Shown here piece by piece: positions 12,200-25,440 of a DNA stretch of 64,000 nucleotides. Source of the DNA: Cristatella mucedo (Eukaryota > Bryozoa > Phylactolaemata > Cristatellidae); contig WPIO01000097.1 in assembly GCA_009760855.2 (NCBI GenBank), forward strand, positions 1,086,001-1,150,000. Direction: 5' to 3'. The first letter of the stretch is position 1. Each line of letters starts with the position of its first letter. The notes beneath the pieces are model-generated. The model saw only the letters and a program-made list of their open reading frames with translations. It made no database searches and was not told the origin of the DNA. The position numbers and the translations under genes are program-made.

Positions 12200-12480
12200 G
12201 ACATTTGTAACTTTCTACTCGCAGATCTTCCGGCTTATTAATCAAGCACCTACAGTTGTGTGCAACTCTGCTGCTAGGCTTGAGAGTCGTGAACGTAGGA
12301 GTTACCACATTACATCACATCTAACCGAACTGCACTTTCTGCATACCAAACCATGTATAGACTTCAAGGTTTTATCGCCCACTGTTAGGTCCTTTCACTT
12401 TCTGGCTCTAGCCTACCGATAAGAACTACTTCTCAATTATACTTCGACTGTCCGAGCGAAATCAGAACCGAACTCCAGCA
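12200..12480 (+). mobile_element. LINE-A fragment, old
   Basis: A short decayed piece containing the frames VCNSAAR, RRSYHITSHL and DFKVLSPTVRSFHFLALAY. These align with the C-terminal domain of the better copies at 54-55 kb. It lies just after another LINE-A copy in the same orientation. Confidence 0.55.
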
Positions 12481-14005
12481 GTTTCTTACTAGCAGAGCAG
12501 GACTTACATGGGACATTTCATGTTGATCCGTCAATTATTGGCCGAAATATTAAATTAAGGCACACGGCTACACTGTAAATAAAGCTGTTTAAAATTCACG
12601 AGCTGTAGCTTGTCAAGCTGCTAACATGTACCACAATGTACAACGGTTCAACAAGTTAGGGCACAAGTTGTATGTGATGCATAAATCGATAATTATATAT
12701 ATATATATATATATATCTTCCGGTTTACTTCCTGGTTAGACATGGTTTGCCTAAAATTTTTTATGCTCTTCTTTTATGTAGAACTTGTCGATAATTTTGA
12801 TCCCATTTCAAACATGTTTGCTTTTAAAAGGTACACTGAGCAGTTATTCGATTGTTGGGCCAATCTTCTCATTACTTTCTCGACATTTACCTTTTAGCTC
12901 TAGAAGTTTTGAGGTTGTTGTTTGGAGGGCCTTCCCATTTCTCGAAGGTCGCCTCTGGTGTCAGATGTTGTCGATGGTTTTCGATTCAAGGCAAGCAAGA
13001 TGCCAGGGAGATATGTGATGCTGTCCGTATGGTACAATTTTGATGCTGGCAGCTACTGAATAGCTGTTTTTTTCTCCCTTTTACATACTTAGAAATGCTT
13101 CTGTTACTCCTGCCCCCTGTATAATCCCCACGTGACGTCTCCCTGACCCACCTCGATCCAGTTGCTTGTTTGTAAGCATAGGTCTTTTGCAATGCTGCAG
13201 AATCGGAGGGCAAGTTTTGGCAGAGAATAGCCAATCGGGGGGGGGGTGGGGTGGGGTTAGGTAAGCGTGGTAAGTGGGAAGGTTAGGTAAGCGTGCAAGG
13301 ATCGTGGGACCGAGTTTTCGAACCGAGGTCCTGCTTAACAAGAGCTTCTGTACCGGCAGTCTTTAAAAAAAAGGTGAATACATAGAACAGTTAATTTATT
13401 GTGCAGGAGGCACTTGAAGAGCAGCAGTGAAGTTGCAGTGTGTGCGGTGTGAAGCTGAGAGTAGGGGTTGTGGCATTTATTTGCTGTTCTAACTATGAGT
13501 CACATCATGCCATTTCAGCAGTGCTTCACGGGCTAGGTTGAAAGAACTGCTTCTTTCCTCAAATTATGGAAATGCAGTTTCTTATGTCCGGCAGGACATT
13601 GTTGAAAACCCCATGGTCGTCAATGATTGTAACGTTCGTGTGAGCTTTTTATGCTGACCCAGCTGAGATCTTAGCCTGCATGTAGCGGCATGCCTGTACC
13701 ATCCACATCAGGGCATCGGCATGTGCACGGCTCCACGTGCAAGCGTATGCGTGAATTGGTGCATGCAAGCGGCGCTCGTGTGGATCTGCTGCATGCTAGC
13801 ACGTGTACACCCATATACTCTAGTCTTAGCATAAGGATACAGTGCTTGTACTTCACGACCCGCATCTTTGGTTTGAGTCCTGCAATAGGCTAGTGTTTGT
13901 TGGCCTCTGCAGGCAACAGCGATAACCGCTTGGGGGTCCTCTGCCACTATATCAATGCGGCTTTTCAATCAATCAACTGACCCCTGCTTTAGATACTCAC
14001 ACTTC
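12481..14005. other. Intronic stretch, nothing recognised
   Basis: Contains a short AT run (12695-12716) and a G-run near 13238. Open frames are short and without recognisable domains. Confidence 0.4.
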
Positions 14006-14009
14006 ACCC

Positions 14010-14024
14010 CCCCACACACACACA

Positions 14025-14090
<66 letters not shown>

Positions 14091-14250
14091 CACACACACA
14101 CACACACACACATACACACACACACATACACACACACATACACACACACATACACACACATACACATACACATACACACACATACACACACACACACACA
14201 GGCTCATGCACACACAGGCTCATGCACACACATACACAGGCTCACGCACA
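14010..14250. repeat. (CA)n / (CACATA)n microsatellite
   Basis: CA dinucleotides with periodic CATA interruptions in the second half and CTCATGCA units at the 3' end. Confidence 0.95.
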
Positions 14251-14609
14251 CTTGCACTCACCCACGTGGTTTCGGCCCTGCGTGCCTTTCTGTGTGCTTT
14301 TGCATGCTATTCTAAGCATAATACGTGGCTTGCCATAAACTCTCGGCTGGCGCTTCTCATTGAAGTGTAAAGCTGATGTCATCCACCTTTCTTTCACAGC
14401 GTTTACCGCAATGCCTAAATGCAGTCGTGAGTGCAACCAACAGCCAGAGACTGGGGAGCATTTTTGCCTTCCTTCCCAGCCCAGGGATCTGACGGTGCAC
14501 TTTATAGAGGGCTGATGCCTTCTTCACAATTAGCTGCAGTCACTGGTGTAAGCTGATCAGGTGCAGCCCAAGAGGGCCAGCGAGCAAAGTGTTTTAGGCA
14601 GCGGGAAAT

Positions 14610-15672
<1,063 letters not shown>

Positions 15673-16962
15673 GTGTCGCAGACGGTCGGACCAGGTGCAG
15701 TCCATCTGGTCCTGGCTTTTCCGCTTGGGCTCCAGTGCTGCCTGCTCCAGTGAAGCCCAAGCTTTTCACCGGCATCCCGGGATCGAGGTCCTTTCAACAG
15801 ACTTCTTGCTGTGTTCTTTGCACCCTGAGTATTTCATGTCAACTGAGTGCATGAGTAGGAATTTATTTATTTATTTAGCCTCCAGGAACTAAGCAGGCGG
15901 CCTGCTCTGTCCATGTTCCACCACCGTTGCTGGCCACTTCTTGTCGGCAGCTTGCCTATCTCATCTGATTCGGCTGCGATCTCGCTATTGGCTATTCGAT
16001 TGCGACTCTGGCCCGACTCGATTACCCGCCTGAAGTTCGGCGAGCAGCGGCTGCAGCTCATTCTCTTCTCTTTGTCGGCGCCGAGCGAAGCTCAGTGTCA
16101 GTGATCAGCTGATGCCGCAGCTAGCGAGCGAGAGAGGAACGAGAGCTTGCATCCAAGCCTGCAATTGCGGTCGGTCGCTCGTAGTGAGGAAACAGCTCGC
16201 AGGCGGGCGGGCGAGTGCTGCTGCCAGAGCACGGCCGTTGGTCGACAGCGGCTTGTACCCACCCGCTGGATGGCTAATGAATGACTAGCACATGCGGCCG
16301 AAGCTTCGGCAAGGGCCGGATGCCTGAGTGCCCGGTGCCAGCGCTCGGCTGCCGCCGGCCTCGTTCGCCGCTAATGATTGACAGCAGTCAGTCTTATGTA
16401 TTGCCAGAGGAAAGCGCCCGAGAGTAACCTTTTGCGCGACGAATGCGGCTGCGTGGCGGCTCAGAGCCCCGAGTAGGCGCAAGCCGCCAGCCATCGCGCC
16501 GCAAGCGAGTGTGCCCGTGCGGCAGTGTGCCCACCAGCTCGTACCTCGTCAGCTGGCTTTGCTGTGCCTTTTTGCGAATGTTGATCGTTGAGCGCTCTGT
16601 CGAGCAGACCATTAAGCGCTCTTGCCGCGTGCCATATGCTTATTCGCTCCTGTGGTAGCAGCCAAAGGTGTTTCGCGATCTCGACGAAAGTGGCTCCCAG
16701 GTCTCACGCGATTGCCACGCATTGCTGCTGCATCATCGCGGCAGCGCTTTTTGTGTGGGCACCTTCTGAAATAGTTGAGCCGAGCGTGCCATTGTTGAGA
16801 GTAGGTGGAGTAAATGGGTGCCGCCCTGTCGGTGCGTGTAATTGATAAGGTTAAATGCTACCTGCTACCTGACATTTGGGTTGTCCCTCGTGATAGCAAA
16901 CTCTGTTTAAGTGTCCACTATTTCTATATTCTCTCTTCCCCTACCATTCTCTCGCTCTCTCT
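15673..16962. other. Intronic stretch with CpG-rich part, nothing recognised
   Basis: From about 16000 to 16800 the sequence is richer in CG dinucleotides than its surroundings. No promoter motif or exon was recognised. The strongest-looking acceptor (CTCTCTCAG at the end of the microsatellite) leads into a frame without known homology. Confidence 0.4.
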
Positions 16963-17168
<206 letters not shown>

Positions 17169-17356
17169 TAAGGGTCTATACTTCTGTTTCCGTCTCACTT
17201 GTTTGCTGTTTCTTCCTCCTCTCTGACTCAATGACTTTGTGTTCCTGCCTGTCTGTCTGAACGTCCCTGTCTGTCTCTGCTTGTGTTTGTTTCTCTCGCC
17301 ATGTTTCTCGCCATGTTTCTCTTCTCTATTCCTCTCTTACTGTATCTGTCTGTCCT

Positions 17357-17357
<1 letters not shown>

Positions 17358-17430
<73 letters not shown>

Positions 17431-17465
17431 TCTCTCTTTATCTCTCTCTCTCCCCCTCTCTCTCT
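17358..17465. repeat. (CT)n microsatellite
   Basis: CT run with a few CCCT and TTTA interruptions at its end. Confidence 0.95.
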
Positions 17466-18378
17466 TTATCTCTGCGTCTACCTAACTCGACCAGGGTCGT
17501 TTACAATCCAAGTTCATCATGTTATCTTTGTTATCTTTTAGATGGGCAGCCATTGCATCGTGTCAATGATATGCAATTCCCCCTGCGAATGGCCTAATTT
17601 TGTTGTTGGTCTGTGCATTTTCTTTGTCCTGGCATGCTTGCCGTCGGCTCGTATTCGTGACGTGCCTCTGCAGTCGTGCGTGCACGAGCAGCACTGGGCA
17701 CTTGGCCGTTGCCAAGAGGTCTCATCGTGCCTCCGACCTCTGTGCCTTAACTCGATTTCTGCTGCTGATGCATCAGCTCTGGAGATCTCGGCCGATACAG
17801 GAGAAGGCTGCTCAGGCTGGGTACTCGGCCTCGGCTTGGCTGCGCTCGCTTCTTCGTGCATGCGTTTGCAAGCTTGTTTGCACATTCGTGTGCACTTGGC
17901 GAGGCTGGTGTGCATACTGGTGGGTGTGGGGACACCCTAGCGAGTAGCTTGCCCCTACTCTTTGTTAGCACAGAACAATCTGGTTTTAATTGCCGGTGTG
18001 CCTCATTAATGTCAAGCTCACGAAAGGGTCGGTTTGGAAAGGAGGGACGCTGGTGCACACACACACACACTGACTCACCCCTCCTTCCAAATAGGAACCA
18101 CATTTCGGCCGGCTGTGAGAGCCGTCGGCCTTCACTCGCTCTCAAACTCACGAACAGCAGCGGTATCTGCTCGTGTAAGCCCCTGCAAGCACCTCCCTGT
18201 CACGCCAAGCGCACATGTTTCTGTTGAGCCCGACGGCTGCTTTGTCTTCCTGCTACGCAGCAGCACAGTTCAAACCTAATCATGTCTATTGCCTGCCCCT
18301 TCTCACCCCCCCATTGGCATGCGATACTTCGGCAGCAGTAGCAGATGCGATGTGCAAGCGGCCGAAGTTGCTGCGAGC
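17466..18378. other. Intronic stretch, nothing recognised
   Basis: Overlapping open frames on both strands at 17540-18230 reflect a stop-poor composition. None resembles a thioredoxin helix or other domain. Confidence 0.4.
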
Positions 18379-18462
<84 letters not shown>

Positions 18463-18482
18463 TGTTTGTGTGTGTGTGCGTG
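18379..18482. repeat. (TG)n microsatellite
   Basis: TG run of about 100 bp, ending about 90 bp before the terminal DNAJC10-like exon. Confidence 0.95.
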
Positions 18483-18571
18483 TGGGTAATCCGTGTAGGC
18501 AGCTTCGTGCAGCATTTGAGAAGCTACTGCCTTGCTTTACCGCATCCTCTGAGCTCGAATCCTCTTTGTAG

Positions 18572-18592
18572 AGAGCACACGACGAACTCTAG
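18572..18592 (+). CDS. DNAJC10: DNAJC10/ERdj5-like terminal exon, HDEL and stop
   Basis: The pyrimidine-rich acceptor CCTCTTTGTAG is followed in phase 0 by six codons, Arg-Ala-His-Asp-Glu-Leu, and TAG. His-Asp-Glu-Leu is a classical ER retrieval signal, and vertebrate DNAJC10 ends in KDEL. The frame immediately upstream is closed by the TAG inside the acceptor, so the coding part must begin here. Phase 0 matches the ends of 7947-8081 and of the tentative 9342-9392 exon. An AATAAA lies about 255 bp downstream. The intron would be about 9 kb. Six codons carry little information, so support comes from signal, phase, acceptor and poly(A) site together. Confidence 0.55.
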   Translation, partial: RAHDEL

Positions 18593-18717
18593 TGGTGGAC
18601 CGGAGGCGGTGGCCGCCAAAGCCGTTCGAAGCCGTTGCGATGCTCCCAATGCCTGCCGAAGGAATCTCGTGCACACCGTCTGCAGGGTCGATATTGTCGC
18701 GACAGCAAACGGCCGCG

Positions 18718-18760
18718 ACCGAGCAGATAGGGCAGCTGTGTGCTGCACTATCTGCTCGGT
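18718..18760 (+). other. Stem-loop in predicted 3'UTR
   Basis: Arms 18718-18736 and 18742-18760 pair over 19 positions with one mismatch and a five-base loop. The left arm starts ACCGAGCAGATAG. It falls between the HDEL stop and the AATAAA, so it would be part of the DNAJC10-like mRNA 3' end. Confidence 0.7.
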
Positions 18761-18848
18761 CCGGCTGGTGCTCTGTCTGGGCAGCTCGCGAGTGTCAGGA
18801 CGCGTCCGAGAAAGCTTAGCCTCGTCGCCGACGCAGTTTCTACACAAT

Positions 18849-18854
18849 AATAAA
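18849..18854 (+). terminator. Polyadenylation signal AATAAA
   Basis: A canonical AATAAA follows the HDEL stop by about 255 bp, with T-rich sequence and TTTTCGCTGTTG downstream. It is consistent with the 3' end of the DNAJC10-like transcript. Confidence 0.5.
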
Positions 18855-19339
18855 GAAATTTTGTAAGCCTCAGTTTTCGCTGTTGCCGCCTTTCAGGAGC
18901 GCTGCAGTCGGAATGGGCATGTGACAGCCTCAGGATGGCAGGTTCGGGCATCCCCAGGATAAGGGTTATTTCTTTGCCGTGGCTGGCAAAGCATGTCCAT
19001 TCTCTTTCGGAAATAGAATAATTCCTCCCCCAGCCTGCTGTGCTCCGAGATCGTATGTGCATCTGTATGCGGCTGCTGCAGGAGTCGTATTTACCTTTTT
19101 TTATTTACATGCACTCGCCTAGCTTGAAATTATATTTGGTATGCGAACTTCAGCGATATCATCTCATGTGACCTCGAGAGAATTGTTGATGCCGTCAGCT
19201 ACCTTGCAATTACTGTCGCCTTTGTTCGTCGGCAAGCAGCCCGAAAGGACGTGTGCTTTCATCCCACAACTTAATCCCCTTCCAGCAACTTAAACTCTCT
19301 CCATCTCTCTCTCCATATCTCCCTCGTGGCTTGTATAGG

Positions 19340-20180
19340 CGACATTTGCTCTTGAATGGTTGCTCAATCTCTCAAACTGAATGACGATAGGACCATCCTA
19401 GGACAAGCGTGGTGATACAAAGAAACCGGAAAGCCTGACCCTACACATGCGTTCAGCCAGCTTATCTACTGTAGCCGCTGAACGGTATCCGAGTGTCCTG
19501 TTCTAAACTGATCTTTCCCTGTACGACCGCATCTGGGCCCATTCAAGTCAGCCTTCCTTCAGATACCTAATATTGCAAAAAAGGCATGCTTGGGTAAGGG
19601 TACCGCACTCAAGTTATTCTCCGCATATTTGAGTCACCTCGTCGTGACCTATGACGAACTCCTTACAACGTCTTCCTGCCTGTACAATAAGACGCCCACA
19701 TTTGGTCCAAAAGTCGGCAGCCAGACACTCACTTTTTTTATAGTGACCGTCGTGACTGCAACTTCATTCTAATTCTTTCCAACCGCCACTGGCTCCCCCT
19801 CAAGCAGCTTATCGACTTGAAAGTCTTCTCACTCGCGTTAGGGTTTCTTCAGTTTTCTCTTGATTGGCCTTGAGTATCTGAAGTTCCCCTTCCCCCTCTT
19901 GGGCGTTACTCCTGCCGCGTGCCACGTGCTCTTCTCATTCGGATCCGTCAGGTCCTCCTGCGCCCAAAGCCTAGAGCTCCCTACCGGCTGATATCGCGGC
20001 AGCCCTTCACTTAGCATTTGAAAACGAAGCTAAGAGCTTTACTGTTCCCCACAGCACATGCTTTGTCAGTGGTTCTCATCTTTTATGTGCTTGCTGGGGC
20101 TGCAGTTGTGGATGTTGTTAGCACCAATCAGTTGAGATGCTTCCTTTCCGGCCTGTTTGAAGCCAAGTCCCTAGAATTTT
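19340..20180 (+). mobile_element. LINE-A copy, strongly decayed
   Basis: Traces of the family can be followed in order: CTCAA..TGAATGACGAT, the CACATGCGTTCAGCCAGC block, the CTGTACGACCGCATC block, CCACTGGCTCCCCCTCAAGCAGCTTATCGACTT, CCTAGAGCTCCCTACCG, and a degraded 3' tail near 20130-20180. It has many indels and no open frame of note. Confidence 0.6.
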
Positions 20181-20684
20181 AGTTCAGTCACAACTTCAGG
20201 CTCGATGTCGCCCGTACCGCCACCGTCGTAGACAGCTGGCAGCTGGAGCATGATGGGTCATGCAATCAATATTCCTGGCCACGGTGACCGTAGGCATGTA
20301 CGGCCCACGTTACGAGCAAGGCTACGTGAACAGTTATGTACATCGTCTTTGGGTATTATACGATGGAAAGTATTAGTTCTTAGTCAAAATTCGGATTCGG
20401 TTTGTTAATGCCTCTAGCAAATGTGAACACGGCAGTACAAATTGACTTGTAGGGACAATGCTAAGGGTTACAATTAGCAGCCTTGCATTGTGCCACAGTG
20501 GTCACCACTTCAGGGCGCTAATGTGCTGAAAATAATGACCTTGTCTAATGGCAATTATAAACTGAAATTTATGGTTACCCATAGAACAGTTGTATGAAAT
20601 GTATTATATTATTTCATGATTATATCATCAAATAAATCTTGTTAATAAATATTATTATATGAGTGACTTTAATTGCCTTCCATG
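20181..20684. other. Nothing recognised
   Basis: AT-rich intergenic stretch ending in a run of ATTAT/TAATA near 20600-20660. No feature is supported. Confidence 0.4.
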
Positions 20685-20780
20685 CACGTCGACCCTGGGT
20701 CCCAGCGCAGCGGCGAGGTGCTGCTCGAACTTCACGACCCAGGTCGCCGGTTCGAGTCTCGCGCAGTTCTTTGTCCGCTA
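20685..20780 (+). mobile_element. SINE1 head fragment
   Basis: Contains CTTCACGACCCAGGTCGCCGGTTCGAGTC, where GGTTCGAGTC is a pol III B box of tRNA type. Only the tRNA-like head and the start of the body are recognisable. Confidence 0.55.
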
Positions 20781-21004
20781 CTTAAACGAGGCTTTTAAAT
20801 TATCTGCTGTTCCTTTTAACCTTCTTTTACATGAACCTACGAACGTGGCTGCTTGCAGCCAATAAGGAGTGACCTGCTCTTCGAATACGCATTTAATGGT
20901 GGTTGACACAGAAAAAGATATTAAGTCTGCATCGCATTGGATAGCACGCCGCCTGATAAATATTGGAAATTCGTTCGAATTTCGATATAAAAAAAGCAAA
21001 CATT

Positions 21005-21150
21005 TTTAGCCGATAAAACAGCCTCTTTTACACAAAGACAGAAGAGTCTTAGCGGCGATAACTCCGCTTGCAGTGGGCAATAAAGGATTGCCTGCTCCGG
21101 GACTCAAACTCACGACCCCCGGGTCGTGAAGTGCTATTTAGTAGGACGCA
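21005..21150 (-). mobile_element. SINE1 copy
   Basis: Minus-strand copy: the tail (GATAAAACAGCCTCTTTTAC) comes first, then the body (GACAGAAGAGTCTTAGCGGC, CTTGCAGTGGGCAATAAAGG) and the tRNA-like head with GGGTCGTGAAG. The body hairpin GCAGTGGGCAAT/ATTGCC..CTGC is partly kept. Confidence 0.7.
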
Positions 21151-21834
21151 GATCCACCATAGCTATCCTTCATAGTTATCTTCCTCGGCAGGAAGTCAGG
21201 AGTCCAAGCAACTTCCAGCGGAAGTCTATTGTGCCACTAATGATGAAGCCTCACATATAATAAATTGTTTATACATCTGTGGCTCTAAGGCACTATTCAA
21301 GATTGTCCTACTTACATTGTGGGTTCAAAAGCCAAAAGTTGCGTCGAATTCCAGCAGCTTATCGAACCGAGACCTTTAGGTTGAGCCGTGCTTGTCGTGG
21401 CCCAATCGCGTCATCTAACGCGTACAGGTATCGGACGCGCATGCCTCGGAGAAATACCTCTCCCGAGTGCAAGTAGTTTCCTCGAGGCGCATAATTGTTT
21501 GCGGAAAATTTAGGTAAGGCGAAAGGTTAGCAGGCCTTTCATTTCAAAAAAAGAATCCGGCTGCGATCGGATGGCTCCCGTGGAATAGCACTTTACTGAT
21601 GCAGGGTACCAAGCAGAGACCAACTTTGCTTGATTTTCAGCCATTTTCCAGTGCTGCATTAAACCCTAGCACCACTCTGGCGCCGACTTTTAACCGTAGA
21701 TGAGCAATTTTTATTGTCGTACGTACCTTGCAAATAGTCAGGACTGAATGCACCTGTACAACACACGCGCAACACGAACACGCATGTGTCCATATAAGAA
21801 TTTTCGCAATGTTACTTTCGATTTCAATTTAACT

Positions 21835-22140
21835 GAAAATGGGCATACTTGGCTGTGGAGCTGATGCGGTAATCTACGAAAGTTTGACGTGCTTTGTGGT
21901 GAACTGTGGTTTTTTCTACCATCCGCGTGCCTATGTCCTGAAAGCACTCTTCAACTGAGTTGAGAAAGTTTGACGTGCTGGAACTCAAGGAGGGAATAAA
22001 GCCCAGGTACAGTTGTGCTATCTGCACAGAAATGAAAGCCTAGGTCGTGCTGGGCGATTACATCATAGCCAGGGAGTGAAAAGAAGTGGACCTCACAAGC
22101 ACAGATTCCTTGGGTACCGCGTACTTTAAATACTAGCGTG
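21835..22140 (-). mobile_element. LINE-A RT fragment
   Basis: Minus-strand remnants of the RT block are visible. CTGTGGAGCTGATG, CAGGTACAGTTGTG, AGAAATGAAAGCCTAGGTCGTGC and GATTACATCA correspond to SSTVKS, TQLYLCF, FHFYA and DVIAKHN of better copies. An internal deletion removes the stretch between them. Confidence 0.6.
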
Positions 22141-22194
22141 GCGACCCTCGGATTTTGACGGCCGCTCTCTGAAATCTCCCGCATATAAAAAATT

Positions 22195-22345
22195 ATATAA
22201 TCATTTGCGTAGCGCCCTGAGCGAACTTGATCTCCATCCAGGCGATGATACTGCAGACTCGAGCCCACGACCTCATACGTCAAATCCATTCACCTTGCCT
22301 CGGTAAGTAAAGGCGAGCACCTTAACCCCTGAGCCAAACTGAGGA
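22195..22345 (-). mobile_element. SINE2 copy
   Basis: Minus-strand copy with the LINE-like tail first (ATTTGCGTAGCGCCCTGAGCGAACTTGATCT), then GACTCGAGCCCACGACCTC (B box region) and GCGAGCACCTTAACCCCTGAGCCAAA (A box region). It has the same architecture as 40055-40200. Confidence 0.65.
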
Positions 22346-22464
22346 TGGACCTAAACCACTAGGGTCCAGTGCTACTGATGCGCAGGCGAGACGACTCTTG
22401 AAGGACCTGGTGATCAACAGCTGACGAGAGATTCTAGTATAACTAACAGAGAGACAGTATATAT

Positions 22465-22745
22465 ATATATACATACCGTGCCTTTAGCTCGTATGCTCCT
22501 AAAGCCTGGAACTCACTCCCGACTTGCGCCAAGACATCTCCTGACGTGTCCACGTTTAAAAAGAATCTAAAAATGCCTCTATTTATCACAGAATTTAGCT
22601 GGTCTCCGTGATTCGTCCTTTATGCGCTTATGCATGCTGACATTGTGCATGCTGCCACTAAGCAAACTTGCATGCCGCCGACCCTGTGTATGTCACCACT
22701 AACCATATTATTCTTGCTTTTTATTGAGCACGAAACCACTAACCA
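22465..22745 (+). mobile_element. LINE-A 3' end fragment
   Basis: Begins CCGTGCCTTTAGCTCGTATGCTCC, continues AAGCCTGGAACTCACTCCCGAC and the CTATTTATCACAG.ATTTAG block, then ATTCGTCCTTTATG. This is the last coding part and the start of the 3' UTR of the family. The terminal tail is degraded. Confidence 0.7.
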
Positions 22746-24960
22746 TTCGACAGTGCTTCCTTTTCAGAAAAAAAAAATATATAAATAAATATATAAATAA
22801 AAATATATAAATATAAGTCAATTCTTCATAACTCGTAAAGCAGTTATTCAAAAGTGTAGCTTTATAGGGATTATTGCGGATAGCCTAGTAGGCGGGTGGA
22901 TATTCGGTGTTTTTTCATCGTTTAAACGAGCTGAGATCAGCGAGTTGGAATAGTCACGGCGAAACTGCTTCCAAGAGACTGCTTTGAGGAGCCGGTACCG
23001 TGCACGCGGGCCCGCGTAGCAGTTCTGAAGTCTCGTCTTGGACGATTCGACGTGGAGGCTTCGCAGGTCCGAGTATATACAGGCAAACCTGGCCCGAGCT
23101 GTTGCGAGAACGCGCTTGTGCTGCTAATGTCTATGCCTATTTAGGACGAGCCACTTGGCAACCCATCTTTCGATAAATTCAACGCACAGACGGGTCGGTG
23201 AATCGTCGATTTAGACGAGAGCTCCGATTTTAGTTCTCGTGGAGCGCTGCTGCAAACAGGCAAGGTACGCACCGATATATCCGACATAATTACAAGGTTC
23301 AACCTGGTAGCATCGTAATTGAGTCTTCGCTGTACAGTGCGAAAAAGCTGTCGTGTGAGCGAGTAACGCGGCTGTTCTATACCGTTATCCAGACCTACTT
23401 GACAAATAGCGTGTTTAACTTGCTGGCCTGATTTGGCGTGAATGAAGCTGTGCTATGGCAAGCAAGCATCCTGATTTTTTGGGTGTAACTGGGCGTTATT
23501 GCAGAGCAGGAGAATAGTGAACGGCCGGCCATGCTGTACTCGATTGACGTGGCAGCGTCCTAGGGACGCTCTTGCACGCTGCAGCTGCATTTTGCTACGT
23601 GTCCGGACAAGCTATCGATACGAGAGCGAAAAGTACTCCTTAAAAGTGTCTTCCAAGAAGTTCGAGGGCTATAAAGCATACTTCAGCCTGCCAGTCAGGA
23701 GTCAAGGCAACAGTTAGCGGTTAAGGCAAGCCCTCGGCATCTCATTACACGTGCAAACACTGCAGTGAGCTCTTGAAAGGGAAATGAACTTTTGCTGCTC
23801 GCTGAGTGGAATTTCTCTAACAACTTTTGGTACTGTGCGAACAATCCTTGATTTAACTTATACATATACACACACGCACGCACACGCACGCACACGCACG
23901 CACGCACACATAGATGTAATGATGACGATACGTCTACAGGCTGATGTAAGGAAAAAAGAGAGCCGCAAAGTTAGGTAGCCCAAGAAAATGGCGGGAATCG
24001 GCTGACCGCTCGCTCGAGCAGCTGCCGAGTTTGTATGGCGGCGAACGGACCCTTCGAAATGTTGAACTGGCGAGAGGCACCTCCTTCGGCGCATCGTGAA
24101 TACATGAGTGAGAGACGTGAGTACTGAGATACGTGAGAATCTGAACGGGACTGACAGACACGAGTGGCACGAGTGGAGCAGTGTCGTTGCAGCGGTCCCC
24201 GCCTTTCTCGGTAATCACTAGGCTGAACATTATGAGCGGCTGGTTCAGGGTCTCATGAAGAACTAGGCCAAAATAAAATGCAGAATGTCATACATTTAAA
24301 TTCTGCAGGTCTTTCCCCCTAGATGAAGTTATTACTGGCTCTGCCAGTTTTCTTGATGCTCATCTAGACAAATTCAATGAAGCGTACTCAGATAAGCAAA
24401 GAGAGGATTTCCATCGGGATATGCAGGAGTTGGAATTTTTTTCCAAGGACAGTGTAACGAAAACATGACGAAGGAATATGTTTGTGGGACTATTCGTGAA
24501 AGCGATTATAGCAAAAATAATATAGCTGAGTAGCAATAATGCAGTATAGCAAAAATGTAGAACGCTATTCTCTTCTGAACCCTTTCGAGTAGTAATTTTA
24601 GAAGTAGGACTCCAGAGTAAATACGGGTTTACTTTTAATAATTTGCTGTTCTTTCTGACTAAATTCGTACACCTAGAAGCAGTTTAGTTCATCGGGTTTT
24701 TCCTCGAAAATGGTTTAATTTAAAACTAATCAAGGGTCACTAAGTCAAATTTTTTACAGAATAAAGGCAATTTTCTGTACTGCTGAGCCACAAGCAATCA
24801 TGAGACAAAAATTACTATCCAATGATAAAAATTATGTTACTTAGTGTTATCGTTTCGCTATCGAGGTTGCGACTGGCTCTGCCAGGGCTCGGCAATTGGG
24901 TGCATTCCGCGGGAAGCAAAAGCAAAGTAAGAGAGGGGATAAGGGCGCATTCCAATATTC
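22746..24960. other. Gene-free stretch, nothing recognised
   Basis: Contains a short compound CA/CG repeat at 23866-23910 and A/T-rich segments. Open frames are below 120 codons and without recognisable domains. Confidence 0.4.
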
Positions 24961-24964
24961 CTCA

Positions 24965-25440
24965 CATCTTTTCAAGCCGCCCAGCGTACTCTCCCCCCAA
25001 GCGATGCACTCACCCTCACCAGGCCAAGCATCGTACCACCCGCTTTTCGGAATCCAACAGTCTACCAATACCTCGTACAAACCTCAGATCCTTTGGAGAC
25101 CGTGCATTTAGTTCGTATGCTCCCAAAGCCTGGAACTCCCTTCCGACCTGCGTCAGAACATCCCCTGACTTTATTTACATTTAAAAAGAACTTAAAAACA
25201 CCTATTTAGGGCAGAATTTAGTGGATCCCCGTGATTCGTCCTTGATGTGCTTGTGCGTGCTGACACTATGCATGCTGACCCTGTGCATGTCAGCCCTAAC
25301 CATGTTATTCATGTTGTTTGTGTATCAAGCATGATAATACTCACCATTCAATTGCATTTTCCTTTGCAGAAAATCTAAAGCGCCTAGAGAGAGATTGAGT
25401 TCACTGACGGCGCTTTATTAGGTGCATTATTATTATTATG
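24965..25440 (+). mobile_element. LINE-A 3' end fragment
   Basis: Contains in order HQAKHRTTRFSESNSLPIPRTNL (split here by a shift), FSSYAPKAWNSLPTCVRTSP, and the 3' UTR ending in TTCACTGACGGCGCTTTATTAGGTGCA plus ATTATTATTATT. It is close to the 54-55 kb copies by eye. Confidence 0.75.

Noticed and set aside
14400-14426. Possible 27-nt micro-exon with strong acceptor (TTTCTTTCACAG) and GTGAGT donor
   Set aside because: Phase 0 at both ends fits, but the nine residues have no similarity to the ERdj5 C-terminal helix and it is too short to supply it.
20685-20780. Possible functional tRNA gene
   Set aside because: A B box is present, but no cloverleaf can be drawn and related sequences recur with SINE bodies, so it is a SINE head.
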